From Podaxis mareebaensis (taxonomy: Eukaryota; Basidiomycota; Agaricomycetes; Agaricales; Agaricaceae), in contig JAEUWP010000061.1 of assembly GCA_018524725.1 (NCBI GenBank), forward strand, positions 1-64,000: a DNA stretch of 64,000 nucleotides, in the 5' to 3' direction. Of the stretch, positions 1-12,475 are shown one piece after another; position 1 is the first letter of the stretch, and the number at the start of each line of letters is the position of its first letter. The notes beneath the pieces were generated by a model that had not been told where the DNA came from, did no database searches, and saw only the letters and a list, made by a program, of their open reading frames with translations. The position numbers and the translations under genes were made by a program.

Positions 1-71
1 AGTAGACGAAATTCGCGGGGAGAAATCCCAACGAATTGCGCCTGCAGTTCATCAGAGAGCCTTCTCACCTC

Positions 72-118
72 TAACAAACCCCTAACCCACCTCTTAACAA
101 ACCCCTAACCCCTAACCC
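72..118. repeat. Telomere-like CCCTAA motifs with a 17-bp direct repeat
   Basis: The motif TAACAAACCCCTAACCC occurs at 72-88 and again at 95-111, where it runs into a further CCCTAACCC. CCCTAA is the complement of the TTAGGG telomere unit used by most filamentous fungi. The tract is short and imperfect, so it is interstitial or sub-telomeric in character and not a telomere. It lies about 30 bp before the first gene. Confidence 0.55.
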
Positions 119-150
119 TTGACCTCACCTTTGTTTCCAGAGGTCGTGCT

Positions 151-2182
151 ATGGCTCTTAACAATGCCTACTACAACGATGCGCTACGAAGTCGAACCAC
201 GCTCGATGGTCAGAAAGCTGGTGCAGCGACTGAGCCCGCTGAACCAAACTCTCAACAGACTTCATCCAACCCAACTTCCGAACCTCAACCGTATGAGAAT
301 AATTTCCTCTCTTGCAACACAACCATGACCATGGCGCGAAAGCAATATTTGAAGATGCTCACGGGCGGAATTGTGGTAACATCCCTCGTCATCTTCACTA
401 TCTTCGCGATATTTTGGGGAGCTTTTTACCGAACACCGGTACGAAATTTGCCTGGATGGATTGTCGTACGTATGTCTGTTCACCACTTGTAGCACGACTA
501 ACTGGACATTACAGGATTTTGACGGCGGACTGATCAGCCAAAGTGTCATTACCGGACTTACCACGATATCCGCAGCTTCAAAAATATCTTGGACAGTCAT
601 TTCTGCCCAGCAATTTCCTAATGGCGTTGGCGACGTCTCGCATGCGGTTTTGGAAGAAAAGACTTGGATAGCAGTGACAGGTATGTAGCCAGTCGTTTTT
701 CCTCCAATTTGATTATTGACGCACACGCACGCTAGTCAATCCTGGGGCTTCAGACAGACTTAACGCAGCTCTAACTACACCAAATGCAACGTATGACGGC
801 ACACAAGCAATTTCTGTCTTTGGTGTTGAAGCACGGAATGAGAACGCCTTGTAGGTCCCTCTTCCTCTTCTACTCCCAGCATCATATATAATGATTTCAT
901 CACCAGCCGCGGTTTATTGCGTCCATCTGTTAGTCATCCCACGCATTGTGTCCAGAGAGTTTGAACATCTAAAACGTATTCTGTTTTTTGAAGGTGGAAG
1001 GACCACTGACAGCCGTCTCTGCTCGCTTTGCATCACAGTTGGCACAGTCCATCAGCGGTTCTCCACTGTTGTCACAGCTGCTAGAAGTTTCACCACAAAC
1101 GGTGACTGCACCGATATCATTTCAGTTTTTCAACTTGCGCCCTTTCGATCAGCCCCTGTACGTCAAGACCTCGAGTCCCTGTGCTGATATTGTCTGATGC
1201 AGTCTCATAATAGTGCTGCGGTTGTCACTTTTACTGGTTTGCTCTTCCTCCTGCTCCTGTCATTTTTTGTGGTAGTATGTCTCACTTTTATTTTTAAATA
1301 TAAACCGCTGACTTTCCCTTAGATGATTGGGCATGGTGCCCGGGAAACCACGAACCTGGCCCGCCTGTTGAAGTTCCGTTCTTTGGTTGTCCTACGCCTT
1401 TCCAGTGTCTTTGTGGCATACTTCCTCCTTTCGGTTTGTGGTTGCGCATCTACTCCTTGTCTACATACCGACATTCTACGTACAGCTGTTCTACTCCTTA
1501 CTCAGTCTAGCCTTTCAATTTGACGTCAACCGGAAGTAAGGCCATTCTGTCGTTTCGGTCTGACTCCATTACCCTGTTAACCTATCCATGATTTAATAGA
1601 TTCGGCCATTCCGGTTTTCTTGTATTCTGGGCGTTAAACTTCTGTACTATGTGTGCTGTGTAAGCCTTTGCTCTTCTCGCTCCTCAAGGATCATCGCTGA
1701 CGCCTCTTCTCCTTGCAGGGGTTTGGCATTGGAGGCGATGCTAAGTCTTCTTACGGTCATGTTCGTTCCCTTCTTCCTGTTGACTTGGATCATGGGTGTG
1801 TCCCCCGATTACCCATCCTGTTGTCACAACCACGCTAATTGCCAAATACTTCGCTCAGTAAACGTGGCTTCCTCTGCCTTTCCGATTGAGATCCTACCAA
1901 TATTTTATCGTTACGGCTATGCCATGCCTTTCTACAACTTTTCCAAGGCTGCGCGGATCATTGTCTTTGGTACCAAGAACAGACGTGAGTAATTCCATCA
2001 AAAGGTACTTCGTGGCCGCCTTCGCTGACCTCTGTGCAGTTGGATTTCACTTCGGCATTCTCATCATCTGGAGCGCTGTTTCCTGTATAACACTCACTAT
2101 ATTCCAGTTCCTGGCTAGAAGGCGCGATATGGTAGCGGCGAGGCGGGAACAAGCCAGTGAGAATGAAAAAGCGGCAAGTTGA
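151..2182 (+). CDS. DUF3533 / SNG1-family multi-pass membrane protein, copy 1
   Basis: Multi-exon gene of the DUF3533 family, which includes the yeast nitrosoguanidine-resistance protein SNG1. Members are membrane proteins with one N-terminal transmembrane helix, a large extracytosolic loop and a C-terminal bundle of helices. Exon 1 has a hydrophilic N-terminus, then ARKQYLKMLTGG and a hydrophobic helix ending WGAFYRTP. Splicing at about 469/530 gives the family motif DFDGG. Later exons give VFGVEARNENAF, FFNLRPFDQP and RYGYAMPFYNFSKAARIIVFGTKNR, shown here in parts. The last exon reads GFHFGILIIWSAVSC and ends in a charged tail. No frame break was found. A paralogue follows on the same strand. 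Substrate and cellular role cannot be told from sequence; SNG1-type proteins are linked to drug resistance and membrane lipid asymmetry. Confidence 0.8.
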
Positions 2183-2988
2183 GAATCTGAAGGCTGCCAG
2201 GTAATTCATTGTTATACGTATTTATATAAATATAATTCCTTCTCTGAAGTGCTCGTTTTAATTTCCTTTTGCCACATCGCGATCTTTGTCGCTGTATCTG
2301 GCGCCTTGTCCCTGTACACCCAGACTTGCCTGGGTTCTTCCGAAAGGATGAGCGTTTTGGTACACACCTTTACCACATCTGAATTACGCCCTGTCACTAG
2401 TTGAAATACTCCCAGCACGTGAAGACTGTCTACATTTTGACATCGGATCCACCGGCTGCAAAGATGGTTATTCGGCACTTCCAACTATTGAGCACTCTCT
2501 CGTCGGCATGGAGCTCAGCAATAAATACTCAGTGGGACAAAGGGTAGATGAAGGCAGTTCATTTGATCATTACCAGTCCATCGCTGACATACGTCAATCT
2601 GACGACATAACATTGGCTTCATTCTGATAGTCCACCATTGCGGCTATAGCGCGTTCCAAATCCCAGGTGGACTCCCTTATTGGCAAGCAAATGTAAGACA
2701 TAGATAAGGTTATAATATATCTAGCGCTCACTGCAAAGGCGGGAGTGCATAATCTTAGGCCAATCCCAATTTCAGAGATTGCTACCGCCAGGTTGCTCAA
2801 ATCACGCTACCAGCTCCGGTTGGATAGTAATATCTACTCTGCAACGATCCTCGGCGGCTGGTATGCTCCCCCTCCCGACCAATTGCCTCCTCGTGGCTCG
2901 CTGCTCACCCTATTTGGTTTCTCCCCGGCGTCATATCCCTTTTCAAGCGAATCGTTGAGTCTCCTGTGGCTTTAGACCCACCAACTTC
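2183..2988. other. Intergenic region between the two DUF3533 genes
   Basis: About 800 bp separating the tandem paralogues. I see no convincing coding exon. It should hold the terminator of copy 1 and the promoter of copy 2. Confidence 0.5.
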
Positions 2989-4905
2989 ATGATAGACCAA
3001 CGCCAACTCCAGCTGGATACCTCGAACGAGCGTAACAGCCATGCTACACACTCGAGCACGTCTTCAACGCAGCGATCATTAGGGTCCTCCTTATCCGAGC
3101 ATGCGAGATGGATGGAGAAGGTGTCGAAGAGACCGGAGTTGGAGGAACATGGCAGCCACTTTTTTGCTAGGACTAAAGTGATGGCGAGGGCGAGGAAGAT
3201 TTACTTGAAGGCCTTCATTGGTGGTGCATTTATGGTTATTTTAACGATCTTTGCGGTGTTTCCGATATACTGGGGATCACTGTGGAGGATCCCCGCACAC
3301 CCTTTAAACGGGTGGGTTGTGGTGAGCGACGTGCTTTACACGAGAAGTATAAATTGACATTGCGAAGGACTTTGATGGGGACGAGGTCGGTGAATTTTTT
3401 GGACGGAACATAATGAGATTCTCGGATGATACGATCGTATGGTCGCGCTATCTAGAAGATAGGATTAGGGGTCTGGAGGACTTGGTGAGCAATGTTTTGG
3501 AGGAGCGAGCTTGGGTCGCCGTCGTCAGTACGTTTTTTTTGGCCTATACCCACTTCTCACTCTGATTCTCGTGTTATAGTTAATGCTGGTGTATCGAACA
3601 GACTCAATGAAGCGCTGCGTAATTCCAGCACGGCCTATAACAGCAGTCTCTCTGTGACAATATATGGCGTTGAGGCACGAAACGAGAATGCTTAGTGAGT
3701 GCCACTATAGTCGCATCGAATAACGGTATCACTCAGCGATCTTACCCAGTCGAGTATTAATTTACCCAACAGTAATTCAAATGTACCTCGCTCTAACCGC
3801 CTGATCTTATCGTTTCCTGGTGCAGGTAACGCGGATGCTGGACCAAATTTCGCACGAGTTTGCGATCCAGTTTGCTCAACGCACCTCTTCATCTATCCCT
3901 TCTTCGTCTTTGCAGAGCATCCTTTCGGCTTCACCTCAGTTGATCATTTCCCCAGTACTTTATACTGTTGTGAATCTCCGCCCTTTCGATGAACCCGTGT
4001 AGGTGATGTTTACTTCCCCGCCTACTTTACGCTCACTTATCTACGCAGTGCATCGGCAGCTACATTTGTCGGCCTCATCTACTTGTTGATTCTCTCATTC
4101 TACGTTGTTGTATGTATTGCCCTAACCTAGATCCTACTAGTATTCTTCTGAAGGACATCGATTCCTAGATGATTGGTGATGGCGCACGAAGAGCAGCTGG
4201 CATGCCAAAGCTCTTGTCTTATAGTGGACTTGTGCGTCTCCGTCTCTCGTCCTCCATCTTGGCGTATTTCTTCCTTTCTGTGAGTTTTCGGGAGCAAATC
4301 TACAGAATATTCCGCCCATACAAGCATTCTAGTTGTTCTATTCCCTTGTCAACCTTGCTTTCCAAATCGATTTCACTAGGAAGTTTGGGAAAGCTGGTTT
4401 CGTCGTCTTCTGGATGGCCAATTGGGCTGGCATGATGTCTGTGTATGCATGGATTACTTTTGAGAACAGATTCGAATTCTTACCTCGAAACATAGTGGTC
4501 TGGCTCTCGAGTCTTTGGTGACCATCTTGACAACGCGGTTCATCCCGTTCTTCATGATATTCTGGATTATCTGTGAGCCTTCTTTCTTCATCGTCTAAAA
4601 ACCAGGCTCGATATTCACATCGTTTTAGCGAACGTGTCCGTCTGTATATATCCCATTCAAACGCTGCCTAGAGTATTTCACTATGGATATGCGGCACCGT
4701 TTTATAACGTGTCTAGGGCTTTTAGGACGATAGCGTTCAACACAAGGAACCAACGTGAGCAAATGCATTTGCGTCAGTGCTTCAGCCTGCTAACCAAAAA
4801 TCGTCAGTTGGTTTGAACTTTGGAATTCTCTCAGCGTGGATTATTGTCTCTTGTATTACACTACCGGTGTTCCAGTGGGTCGTATGGCGAAGAGGGACGA
4901 AATAG
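2989..4905 (+). CDS. DUF3533 / SNG1-family multi-pass membrane protein, copy 2
   Basis: Second DUF3533 gene in direct tandem with copy 1. The N-terminal 70 residues are Ser/Thr-rich and polar, followed by ARARKIYLKAFIGG and a transmembrane helix ending FPIYWGSLWRIP. A splice from about 3321 to 3370 gives DFDGDEVG, the family hallmark. Later exons share clear blocks with copy 1: IYGVEARNENA, VVNLRPFDEP, MIGDGARRAAGMPKLL and HYGYAAPFYNVSRAFRTIAF. The final exon reads GLNFGILSAWIIVSC and stops in WRRGTK. All exons can be joined in frame, so the gene looks intact. Exon positions follow copy 1, which indicates duplication of the whole gene. The copies are clearly diverged, so the event is not very recent. 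Confidence 0.8.
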
Positions 4906-5081
4906 TGTAGAAATTGAGAAGTTGACTTGAAATTGTACGAGTGAGCGTGACGTTACATCACACTTCCTGATGTGGCAAGTGATGTGATGGGGATGGTGTG
5001 CAGCTGAACACGACATCAAACCCAACGACCAAGGCTCTTCACCTCCCCGTCCCCGCCGTCGCTCACGTCCAGTTCATCCAA

Positions 5082-5662
5082 ATGGTGAGCCATGCCTGCT
5101 CTACGACATCTGCGCCGATTCCATGCTGTTTTCCTGGCGGAATCTTCAAATTCTGAGCTGGATGGCCCGCAGTGACGCTGGATGACGACTTGAATCACTC
5201 ATTCATCTTTGTTTTCAGGCCTCTTCAGAACTCGCCGCTACCTACGCCGCCCTCATCCTCGCTGATGACAACCTCGAGATCACTGTATGCGTAATATATC
5301 CATTGCATAAAACGCGTGTTTCTAATCAAATTTCGCTCTTAGTCCGATAAAATCCTCGCAATCACAAACGCCGCGGGTGTCGAACTCGAACCCATCTGGG
5401 CAACGCTTCTTGCTAAGGCACTTGAAGGAAAGAACGTAAAGGAGCTATTATCGAACGTTGGCTCTGGTGGCGGTGCTCCCGCCGCTGCACCTGCTGCTGG
5501 TGCCGCTGCCGGTGGTGCTGCCGCCGCCGCCGAAGCACCCAAGGAGGAGGAGAAGAAGGAGGAGAAGGAAGAGTCAGACGACGATATGGTACGTCCCTGA
5601 CCTTGCATAGCTTTGACCCGGCTAACGAACGCTTGTTATAGGGCTTCGGTCTCTTCGATTAA
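5082..5662 (+). CDS. RPP1: 60S acidic ribosomal protein P1
   Basis: Cytosolic ribosomal stalk protein P1, which pairs with P2 on P0 and recruits and stimulates translation factors. Exons are 5082-5084, 5219-5284, 5343-5588 and 5642-5662, giving 111 residues, the usual length for P1. The helical N-domain ([30 protein letters not shown]) is followed by a Gly/Ala hinge (about residues 64-85), an acidic Glu/Lys stretch and the invariant C-terminus SDDDMGFGLFD. The P1-type [14 protein letters not shown] segment separates it from P2. The first coding exon is the ATG alone, and the last exon encodes only GFGLFD and the stop. High, growth-linked expression is expected from the family. Confidence 0.97.
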
Positions 5663-8045
5663 AATGCCACTTTCATTCTCATGCTCACCCTTCGCTATCA
5701 CTACGCTGTACTCACTACATAGTGTTCCTCAAAAAAAAGTATGAAAAGCGGCATCAACACTACATTGAGTTTCAGCCGACGAGCTTCTCTCTTCCCGACG
5801 ACTCCAATTTGGAGATCATTTTCGACCACACTTTCCCATTTGTTGCATGGACCGAGCGGCCTTGTTTCTGCTGCTTTGCACGTCGATCCCACATTTACGA
5901 TCCGTACAAGAAGCCAATAATTCGCGCCAATGTTTTCAGAGTCTATCATGGGCTCCCTCCTCATGCATTTTTCTTCTCTCTCATTAGCTGGCAGGCGTAT
6001 TTGCCTCAAAATATTAAATGCCCCTGTGTCGGGTGCATGAACGAGGATACAGTCAGGGATGTGGCTAATCTTGCCTCTCTTTCCGTTACTTCATAATCGG
6101 ACACCGTCCTTCTTTCGGTTGCTTGGAACTGGACCAAAATGCATTCGTCTCAGGAGCTTGCTATGCAGTTCCATCAATATCTCCGGAAAGGTTCCCGAGG
6201 CCTGAACACAGGTGCTTAGCGTTGGAAACTCGACCGGCCACGGTCGGATGATTGTTTCGTCACTGATACATCTCTCAGAACGCCCTTCTGGGCTGTCTAT
6301 GTGCCGCGTTCTTCGTAACGATCGGGGAAAGTTTTGCTCCTTACGCGTGAACCGGAATTATGAATACTAGTGTTCTGCTGCAGAAAATATTCGCAGCTAT
6401 TTCGATCGACTCATCTTTAATGTCGATGTACGTTCGTAGGTGGATCTGACAAACTAATGAACCAGTCGTTCTAAAGCGCCCCGAATGCGGCTGGTTCAGC
6501 CGCTCGAACAAGGGCGTAGTGAGTCGAGGGGGAGAATTTTAGTCAAGGATTAAACCTTGCTCGCAACCAAATCAGCTGCACATCTTGAAAGGGCCTGATG
6601 CCCGGCAGTCGCCCACGGAAGCCTAAGATTATTACCATGTCCCAATGCTATGTATAATATCCCATGAATTCCTCCTACAAACCGTTTGTCATTCAAGAGT
6701 CATCACAACATTGAACATTGGCCCTTAATAACGAGCGATATTTGATCTTGAGAGATGTCAGGCCACAAGAGTGAGAAAGATCTTAGAATCAAAATGATGG
6801 ACTTGTTGTCTGAACGATTGGAAAAGTCGAGAAGACTGACGATAATCGTGGACACGGGGGTGAGGTGACTGGAAAGCTCATTCAGCGAATAGATAATGCA
6901 ATAAAGGGCAGGGAGAAGTAACGACGCAAAACTGAGCCGACCTGTAACTGACCCTGTGAAAATACCTAACCTACAGGTTCTCGCGGCGCGTTGGAGCATT
7001 GATAAGCCCTAAAACCTCCTCAAACACCCCGGGAACACAACACTAGGCCGGTTGATCGTAATGAACAGAAGTTCGTCGTGTAAACCACGCCGTAGTAACA
7101 TAAATCCAAAACAAATTTAGTAGCCCATTATTTGGGGAATGACCCAACGAAAACCTCGCAGTACGATCTTCATGGACTTCACGTCATCTATAGCAAGGGA
7201 TTGTAGAATCAACGTCTCATCGGGATTCAGGCATTGTCCCGACCGACTAGCGCATAGAGGTGGATTATCCTCGCGGATTAAAATATACCGCATGTTCCAC
7301 CAATGGACTGTTCTCTGTTATTAGTCGATTCCCAGAGAATGATGATTTTTGCTATATGTTCTTTGTGAAGCATTATACATGGGGCGGAAATCGCTCATTA
7401 GGTCTTAATCCAACGTTGTCTGCTCCTCGCCCACTGTAATTATCAACGACATGCTGGATGTGGCGGCATTTTTAGGAGGTTTCCTCCTCCATCCGTACGA
7501 TTCGGATTGGCAGGCCCCGGGTAGTGACGAAGTTGCTGCTCCAATGGCAATCGATATGAAATAACTGGCCAATGAGCACAATGCGCTAAGTATTGGGTCG
7601 GTCCAGACTGCCTTGGCCTTGCATTGTTCCCACGCAACTGCTGCTACTTCCGTTGATCGACCGAATTACGTTCTTGCCCATAGTACTCAACCGCATACCA
7701 TGTCTTGCACTCTAGCCTTTTAAGCCGACTAAGACACTCAGTCACCATGTCTGTACTTGTACGCAATTTGGTTGGCTAAGCTTGTTACAGGAACTTGTAT
7801 CCTGATACGCTTCCTGAGAGACGCTGATTGGCTAACGGATCGGCAAACCGAAGATCAACGGCTGCCGTGCCATCCATATGCGATATCTGTAATTGAAGGC
7901 CCTCAAGCTCCAGGTCCAGGTCGGTCCATGACAAGATGCCGCATTTATACCGTGCACATCAGGTCCCTCTGCAGGCAAACAAAATATCTCTTGTCATCCT
8001 TACGTTTATATACTCCAGGGTATCTGGCCACCGGTCCTCGTACAC
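5663..8045. other. Long intergenic region between P1 and the F-box gene
   Basis: About 2.4 kb with no gene I can support. The open frames are short, often begin with non-ATG codons and match no family I recognise; the one at 5722-6096 lies in the presumed 3' UTR of P1. Composition is unremarkable. A long non-coding transcript cannot be excluded. Confidence 0.45.
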
Positions 8046-9557
8046 ATGTTCATGTCCCACGTAGACCACATTTCCAAACTTCCTCCCGAAATCCTGGGGG
8101 AGATCCTCGCGCATTGCACGGCATCCGACCCAGATTCACCCGCTCTACTAGCAACAATCTCACACCGCTTTCACGAAGTTGTGTCATCCACTCCCCGCGT
8201 CTGGCAGAGATTTAACCTTTCCTTGTCGGCACACTCCGAAAAAGCCTGTGTCCGAAAAATTCACCTCTGGTTCACGCGTGCAGCAGCGTGTATCCTTTTT
8301 CTTGACGTCGACCTTGGGTCTACAACCACGAGTAAAGACGATCTCTGCACCCAGGTTTCCGCAAACCCTATGAGGCACTCCTTATTGCCGCACATTCTCC
8401 GCCCGTTCTCTCCTCGCATTGGATCGCTCGAAGTGTACGCCCTGTCTGAGGGTGATGCTCAAGATTTCGTTTCGTTAGTATATCCTGTTGAACGGGATGA
8501 AACAAGACATATGGCGTTAGAGTCCCTGGTTGTCAGAATTAATCCAGACGCGCCGTCTGCGAACATTACGCCGTCCACCATGCCCTTTTGCTATTCACAA
8601 CTCACATTGCCAAAACTTTCTCGACTTTCATGTCTGCGGCTCGTGAATCATACGCTACCCGATCCTTCTATCATTGATCTCAGCACATTACGCTCTTTGA
8701 CCATCGTTCGTTCTATTCGCGCTCCGCCTCTCCATCTCCAGTTTATCCTTCGCATCTTACGCACTACCCCGTCGCTTACGCGACTCGAAATAGAAGGACG
8801 AATAACGGACATGGCTGTAATGTTGTCTCCCGAGGGCGATGGAGAAGAGGAGGATAAAGATCCATTTGCCCTGTTGACGTTACCTTGCCTCACTCATCTG
8901 TCACTGCGGTCGAATCATATTCCGCAAGTCCTCTCTGCGTTAATTATGCCTGAGCTGCATACCCTTCGACTTGACGACCTCGATGGTCGTCGGAAAAACG
9001 CTTCGGAGGAGACTGCCACCACGCTGAGGCAGCTGTTGGTTAGAATGGACCTTCCACGGGAGAAAAGGAAGGGGAACGGGCTGAAGGTCCTAGATCTGAG
9101 CGGCGTGTCGATACGACGGCATAGAGGAAGTGACGGAGGCGTCTGGGATTGGTGTTTCAGGAGGTTGTGGTTCTTGGAGGAAATCCGCGCAAGGAACCTG
9201 GATGTCGATGAGCTGATGGACATTCTTGTTCCACCACGACACCAGAACGGAGGTGGTGGCGCCGATTCGGGTCCACGGGGCGACATAGCCTGTCCTCGTT
9301 TACATTCCTTATCCATCGTCAATAACCATCCGTCGCGCCTTGTCGCAAAATTCCGGTGCCTCAGACCATCGGTCGACCTCAAGCATGAGATCGTTGATGA
9401 TCCACTCAACCATTCCTACTCGGAATTCTTAGATTCACTTAGAACCCACTCCACGTCGTTTCCCGCTCTTATTGGTTCCCCAGGCTTTGGGTTTGGTTCG
9501 TCCTTCGATCGCCGACGTCTCGAAGGAGCTTCCAAAAAAATAAAAGAAAAACACTGA
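8046..9557 (+). CDS. F-box-like / leucine-rich repeat protein
   Basis: Single-exon, 503-residue protein. Residues about 9-60 form an F-box: ISKLPPEILGEILAHC, then ISHRFHEVVSSTPRVW. F-box proteins bind Skp1 and bring substrates to SCF ubiquitin ligases. The rest contains irregular Leu-rich repeats, for example LTHLSLRSNHIP and LHTLRLDDLDG around residues 280-315, expected to form the substrate-binding surface. The C-terminus is basic (SKKIKEKH). Agaricomycete genomes hold large, fast-evolving families of such one-exon F-box proteins, so no specific target can be named. A second ATG two codons downstream could also serve as the start. Confidence 0.85.
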   Translation: MFMSHVDHISKLPPEILGEILAHCTASDPDSPALLATISHRFHEVVSSTPRVWQRFNLSLSAHSEKACVRKIHLWFTRAAACILFLDVDLGSTTTSKDDLCTQVSANPMRHSLLPHILRPFSPRIGSLEVYALSEGDAQDFVSLVYPVERDETRHMALESLVVRINPDAPSANITPSTMPFCYSQLTLPKLSRLSCLRLVNHTLPDPSIIDLSTLRSLTIVRSIRAPPLHLQFILRILRTTPSLTRLEIEGRITDMAVMLSPEGDGEEEDKDPFALLTLPCLTHLSLRSNHIPQVLSALIMPELHTLRLDDLDGRRKNASEETATTLRQLLVRMDLPREKRKGNGLKVLDLSGVSIRRHRGSDGGVWDWCFRRLWFLEEIRARNLDVDELMDILVPPRHQNGGGGADSGPRGDIACPRLHSLSIVNNHPSRLVAKFRCLRPSVDLKHEIVDDPLNHSYSEFLDSLRTHSTSFPALIGSPGFGFGSSFDRRRLEGASKKIKEKH

Positions 9558-9815
9558 TGGTGCTTGTTTTCTTTATACCCCCGCATTGTGTTATAATATC
9601 AAGGTTTTCTTGAGTATTCCTTGTAGATTGGGGTGTACATCAGCCGTCAATTAACAATAATGTTCATAACATACGCAACAAGACATTCTACCAAAGTCCT
9701 CAAAGGTTGGGAATATTTAAAAATAAACTACATATAGTCTGTTTCGGGAAACGCTAGTGCCGTCTACATGATCGCCATCGGAGTTCCCTGAAGTCGGTTC
9801 GTCATCTCCTTGACC

Positions 9816-11763
9816 TCACAGCCTAGCCAAAACGTTCCGGATTAGCACGCAAAGATCCGCCAAAGACGGAGAGAACTCACAGATAAAGCTACAACTGTTG
9901 GAGTATATCGCAAAGGACGAAACGCCCTTGCGCAGTTGTCGACGCAGCGGGTCTTCGCCCGAGGCAGAATGTTGTCCAGACCACGAAAGCTGGGCCGAAC
10001 TGCGGGCTTCAAGCTCCTCAAATAGGACGTCAAAAGCCTCCCGCCACGCAAACTGCAACGGGAAGTAAATGCCTTATTCATACAAAAGCACAGCATATTC
10101 TTGAACAGCACTTACACCAATAATAGGATTAAGGAAGCCAAAGTTCCATGATGAAGCTGCCAGCCCGATGCTGTTGTTGAAAATTTCTTGGGCGCTGATG
10201 ACGCACAGCTGGCGTGCTCTTTCATCGCCCTGAGAAGCTGCAACACCGTGGAACCGGATAAGGGCTGCGTCTAGGAGTGTCACTCCGACGTACACCGTTC
10301 GTACAATGTCAACGTTGGGATTACGAAGCCACGTTTCGAACTGAGGTAAGGAGGATTTGAAGGTCATGGCAAGGTTGCGGAAATGGCGGAATGAATCCTC
10401 GAATTCAGCGCGCTGGTTGCTGGGAAATTCTAATATATTGACAGGATCAGTTGGAGTAGGTAGCGGGGAGAGGCGAAAATCCTTACCTGTTCCTGACATT
10501 CGAGAAAACGCCCGTCCTCGTTCAAAGAGGAGCGTGGATTTGACAAGTAAAGCCTTGCTTGTCAATGTTTCACTTCGAGTCTCGCTGCTCATTACGAAGT
10601 CGTTGAGCGTAAGACCCTGCCGTCGCTCGCATCGGTAATGGCCCTGAGCACATCAAGAAGTCGTCAGCATAATCAGTACAACGGATGATTAGTGCGCACG
10701 GTTTCGTATTCCTCAATCTCGCGAGGAAATGGAGTAATCATCTTAATACCTCCAAGATTGGGGCACATAACATTTGGGTTGCAGTTCAACACTCCAGCCC
10801 ATCCTTTGTCCAACGAAAAGATCGCCCAGCAAGCGTTCACTCGCTCGCCCTCTTCTATGTCATCTGTCGCAGGGGGCAATGTCGACTCCGGTGGATTACG
10901 GGTCGCCATCCTGTGGATCCCCGACGCTATACAGAGAGAAAAAGCAGAACTCAGATGGTATTTGCCGTCCATGACCCGTTTGTTGGCGAAGAAATAATAC
11001 GAAAGAAGTACTTCTGCTTGGATAACATGAAGGCGATGCTGAGGATGGCTTGCAGTGGATACTGTGTCTTGGGCGACTTGTTGGAGGGAAGAATCTAAGT
11101 ACGTCTTTTCATGTCTTTTCATTTCTGGATCTTGGCTGAGATGTATCCCCAGAAGGTACATTGTAGATAGCAGCGAAGGGGACGGGCGAGATTCGTGACC
11201 AACCGGACCCGGGAAAAGTACCGAGCTCCTAAATCTTCCAGGATGAAGAAAGAACCCGTATTGTGGCCCATGTGCCAAAAATATATCCACCCTGTACCAA
11301 AACCAAGGAATTTTGAGTAAATGGGACCTATTACAGCGGAGGGCACTCACAGTCTCGGGATGACATATTGGGGAGGTTCCTGAAAATTAGGACTGGGACG
11401 GCGTTCGGAAATACCTGTAGCGTAAGGCGGTTGCAAGGTCAAGGGTTGCGGCGGTTGTGAGGAAGTTTGAAGATGTCGCAGTCTCGTTTGAAGCCTCTCC
11501 ACTTCCTCCTCAAGTTGCTGGGAGATCGACCGCTCTGACCCGGTAGTATATTCGCAATCCTCGGCTTTATCTGTCCGTAGACAAGATCCGCATATTGGCT
11601 GAACGCCGTCGCATCGCTAGGTAAATGCAACGTCAATTTCTGTTCGGGAGTCAGGCTGAGGACAAGGATGACGCACCATCTTCCTCCTGCGGCAGTTGAC
11701 GCAAGCTCGGCCCTTCTTGAGAATGGGTTGAGCGAAGCGATGTGCATCAGAACCTCCGTCCAT
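9816..11763 (-). CDS. Zn2Cys6 fungal-specific transcription factor
   Basis: Multi-exon regulator on the minus strand. The start at 11763 reads MDGGSDAHRFAQP and runs into ACVNCRRRKM, where exon 1 ends at 11677. The next exon begins RCDGVQPICGSC and ends the cluster at KAEDC, giving spacing C-x2-C-x6-C-x6-C-x2-C-x8-C of a Gal4-type zinc cluster that binds DNA. A coiled-coil linker follows (QQLEEEVERLQTRL). The middle homology region of fungal transcription factors is clear near 10700-11350: LGIHLSQDPE, ASGIHRMA and EGERVNACWAIFSLDKGWA. The exon at 10074-10592 reaches NPIIG and splices to FAWREAFDVLFEELEA, ending near 9816. The target pathway is unknown. Confidence 0.82.
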
Positions 11764-12475
11764 AGGTGTCGAGCGACCTTGAGCAATTAAGGGGTACCGA
11801 TGAGCGATTGTAAGTATGAAAGTATGACATCCAGTGCCTCTAATTGAGTCTTTATGTATTGTCGCTCAGAGGTAAAGACATACAGCCATTACAAAGCCAG
11901 AATAATGCAACGCGAGTCAGTTCTATGGATAGATCAGCTAGCTGAAAATGACCGCGGCCTGAATGACGGTTCCCGAGCCTTGAGGGGAAGAAGGCTGTGA
12001 CTCGAGAATTCATCGGTGTTGTCCACATTGCGGCTTCGAGAGCTGTCTCAGACTAGGGTAGCCTATACGGTCATCCGCCCAATTAGAAGCGGAACCATTG
12101 CTGTTGAGACGTGTAGAAACGGCGCAAAGCGCATTGCCGGGAACTGACTCCGGAATGACTTTGAAGCTCGACAAGATTGCATGATGGAAGAAAAAAGATC
12201 TCGTGCGTAAGATTGATGTGGTTGGATGTAAGAGATCTATGACTCAGTCGGATCACTACGTGCGGCTGACTCAACCCGGTCCTCTGTATGAATAAACCCC
12301 AGGCAAACATAGGTCTTACGACCTAATACTTTCGGTTCCTGAATCACCTGATAGACTTTCCAGATTATGCAACCAGCCCAACAAATCGGAGCGCTGAGAA
12401 CAGCCTCTCTGTTGTCACTGGCACGCAAGGTCACTGCGGTCACTTGATGTGACGGCTGCGTGCATAAGCGAGTCA
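11764..12475. other. Divergent intergenic region: Zn2Cys6 regulator / thymidylate synthase
   Basis: About 700 bp between two divergently transcribed genes, presumably carrying both promoters. I see no coding exon. The MCB-like site next to the thymidylate synthase start is listed separately. Confidence 0.5.

Noticed and set aside
5722..6096. 124-codon open frame after the P1 gene
   Set aside because: It begins at a GTG, lies in the likely P1 3' UTR and shows no domain or splice pattern.
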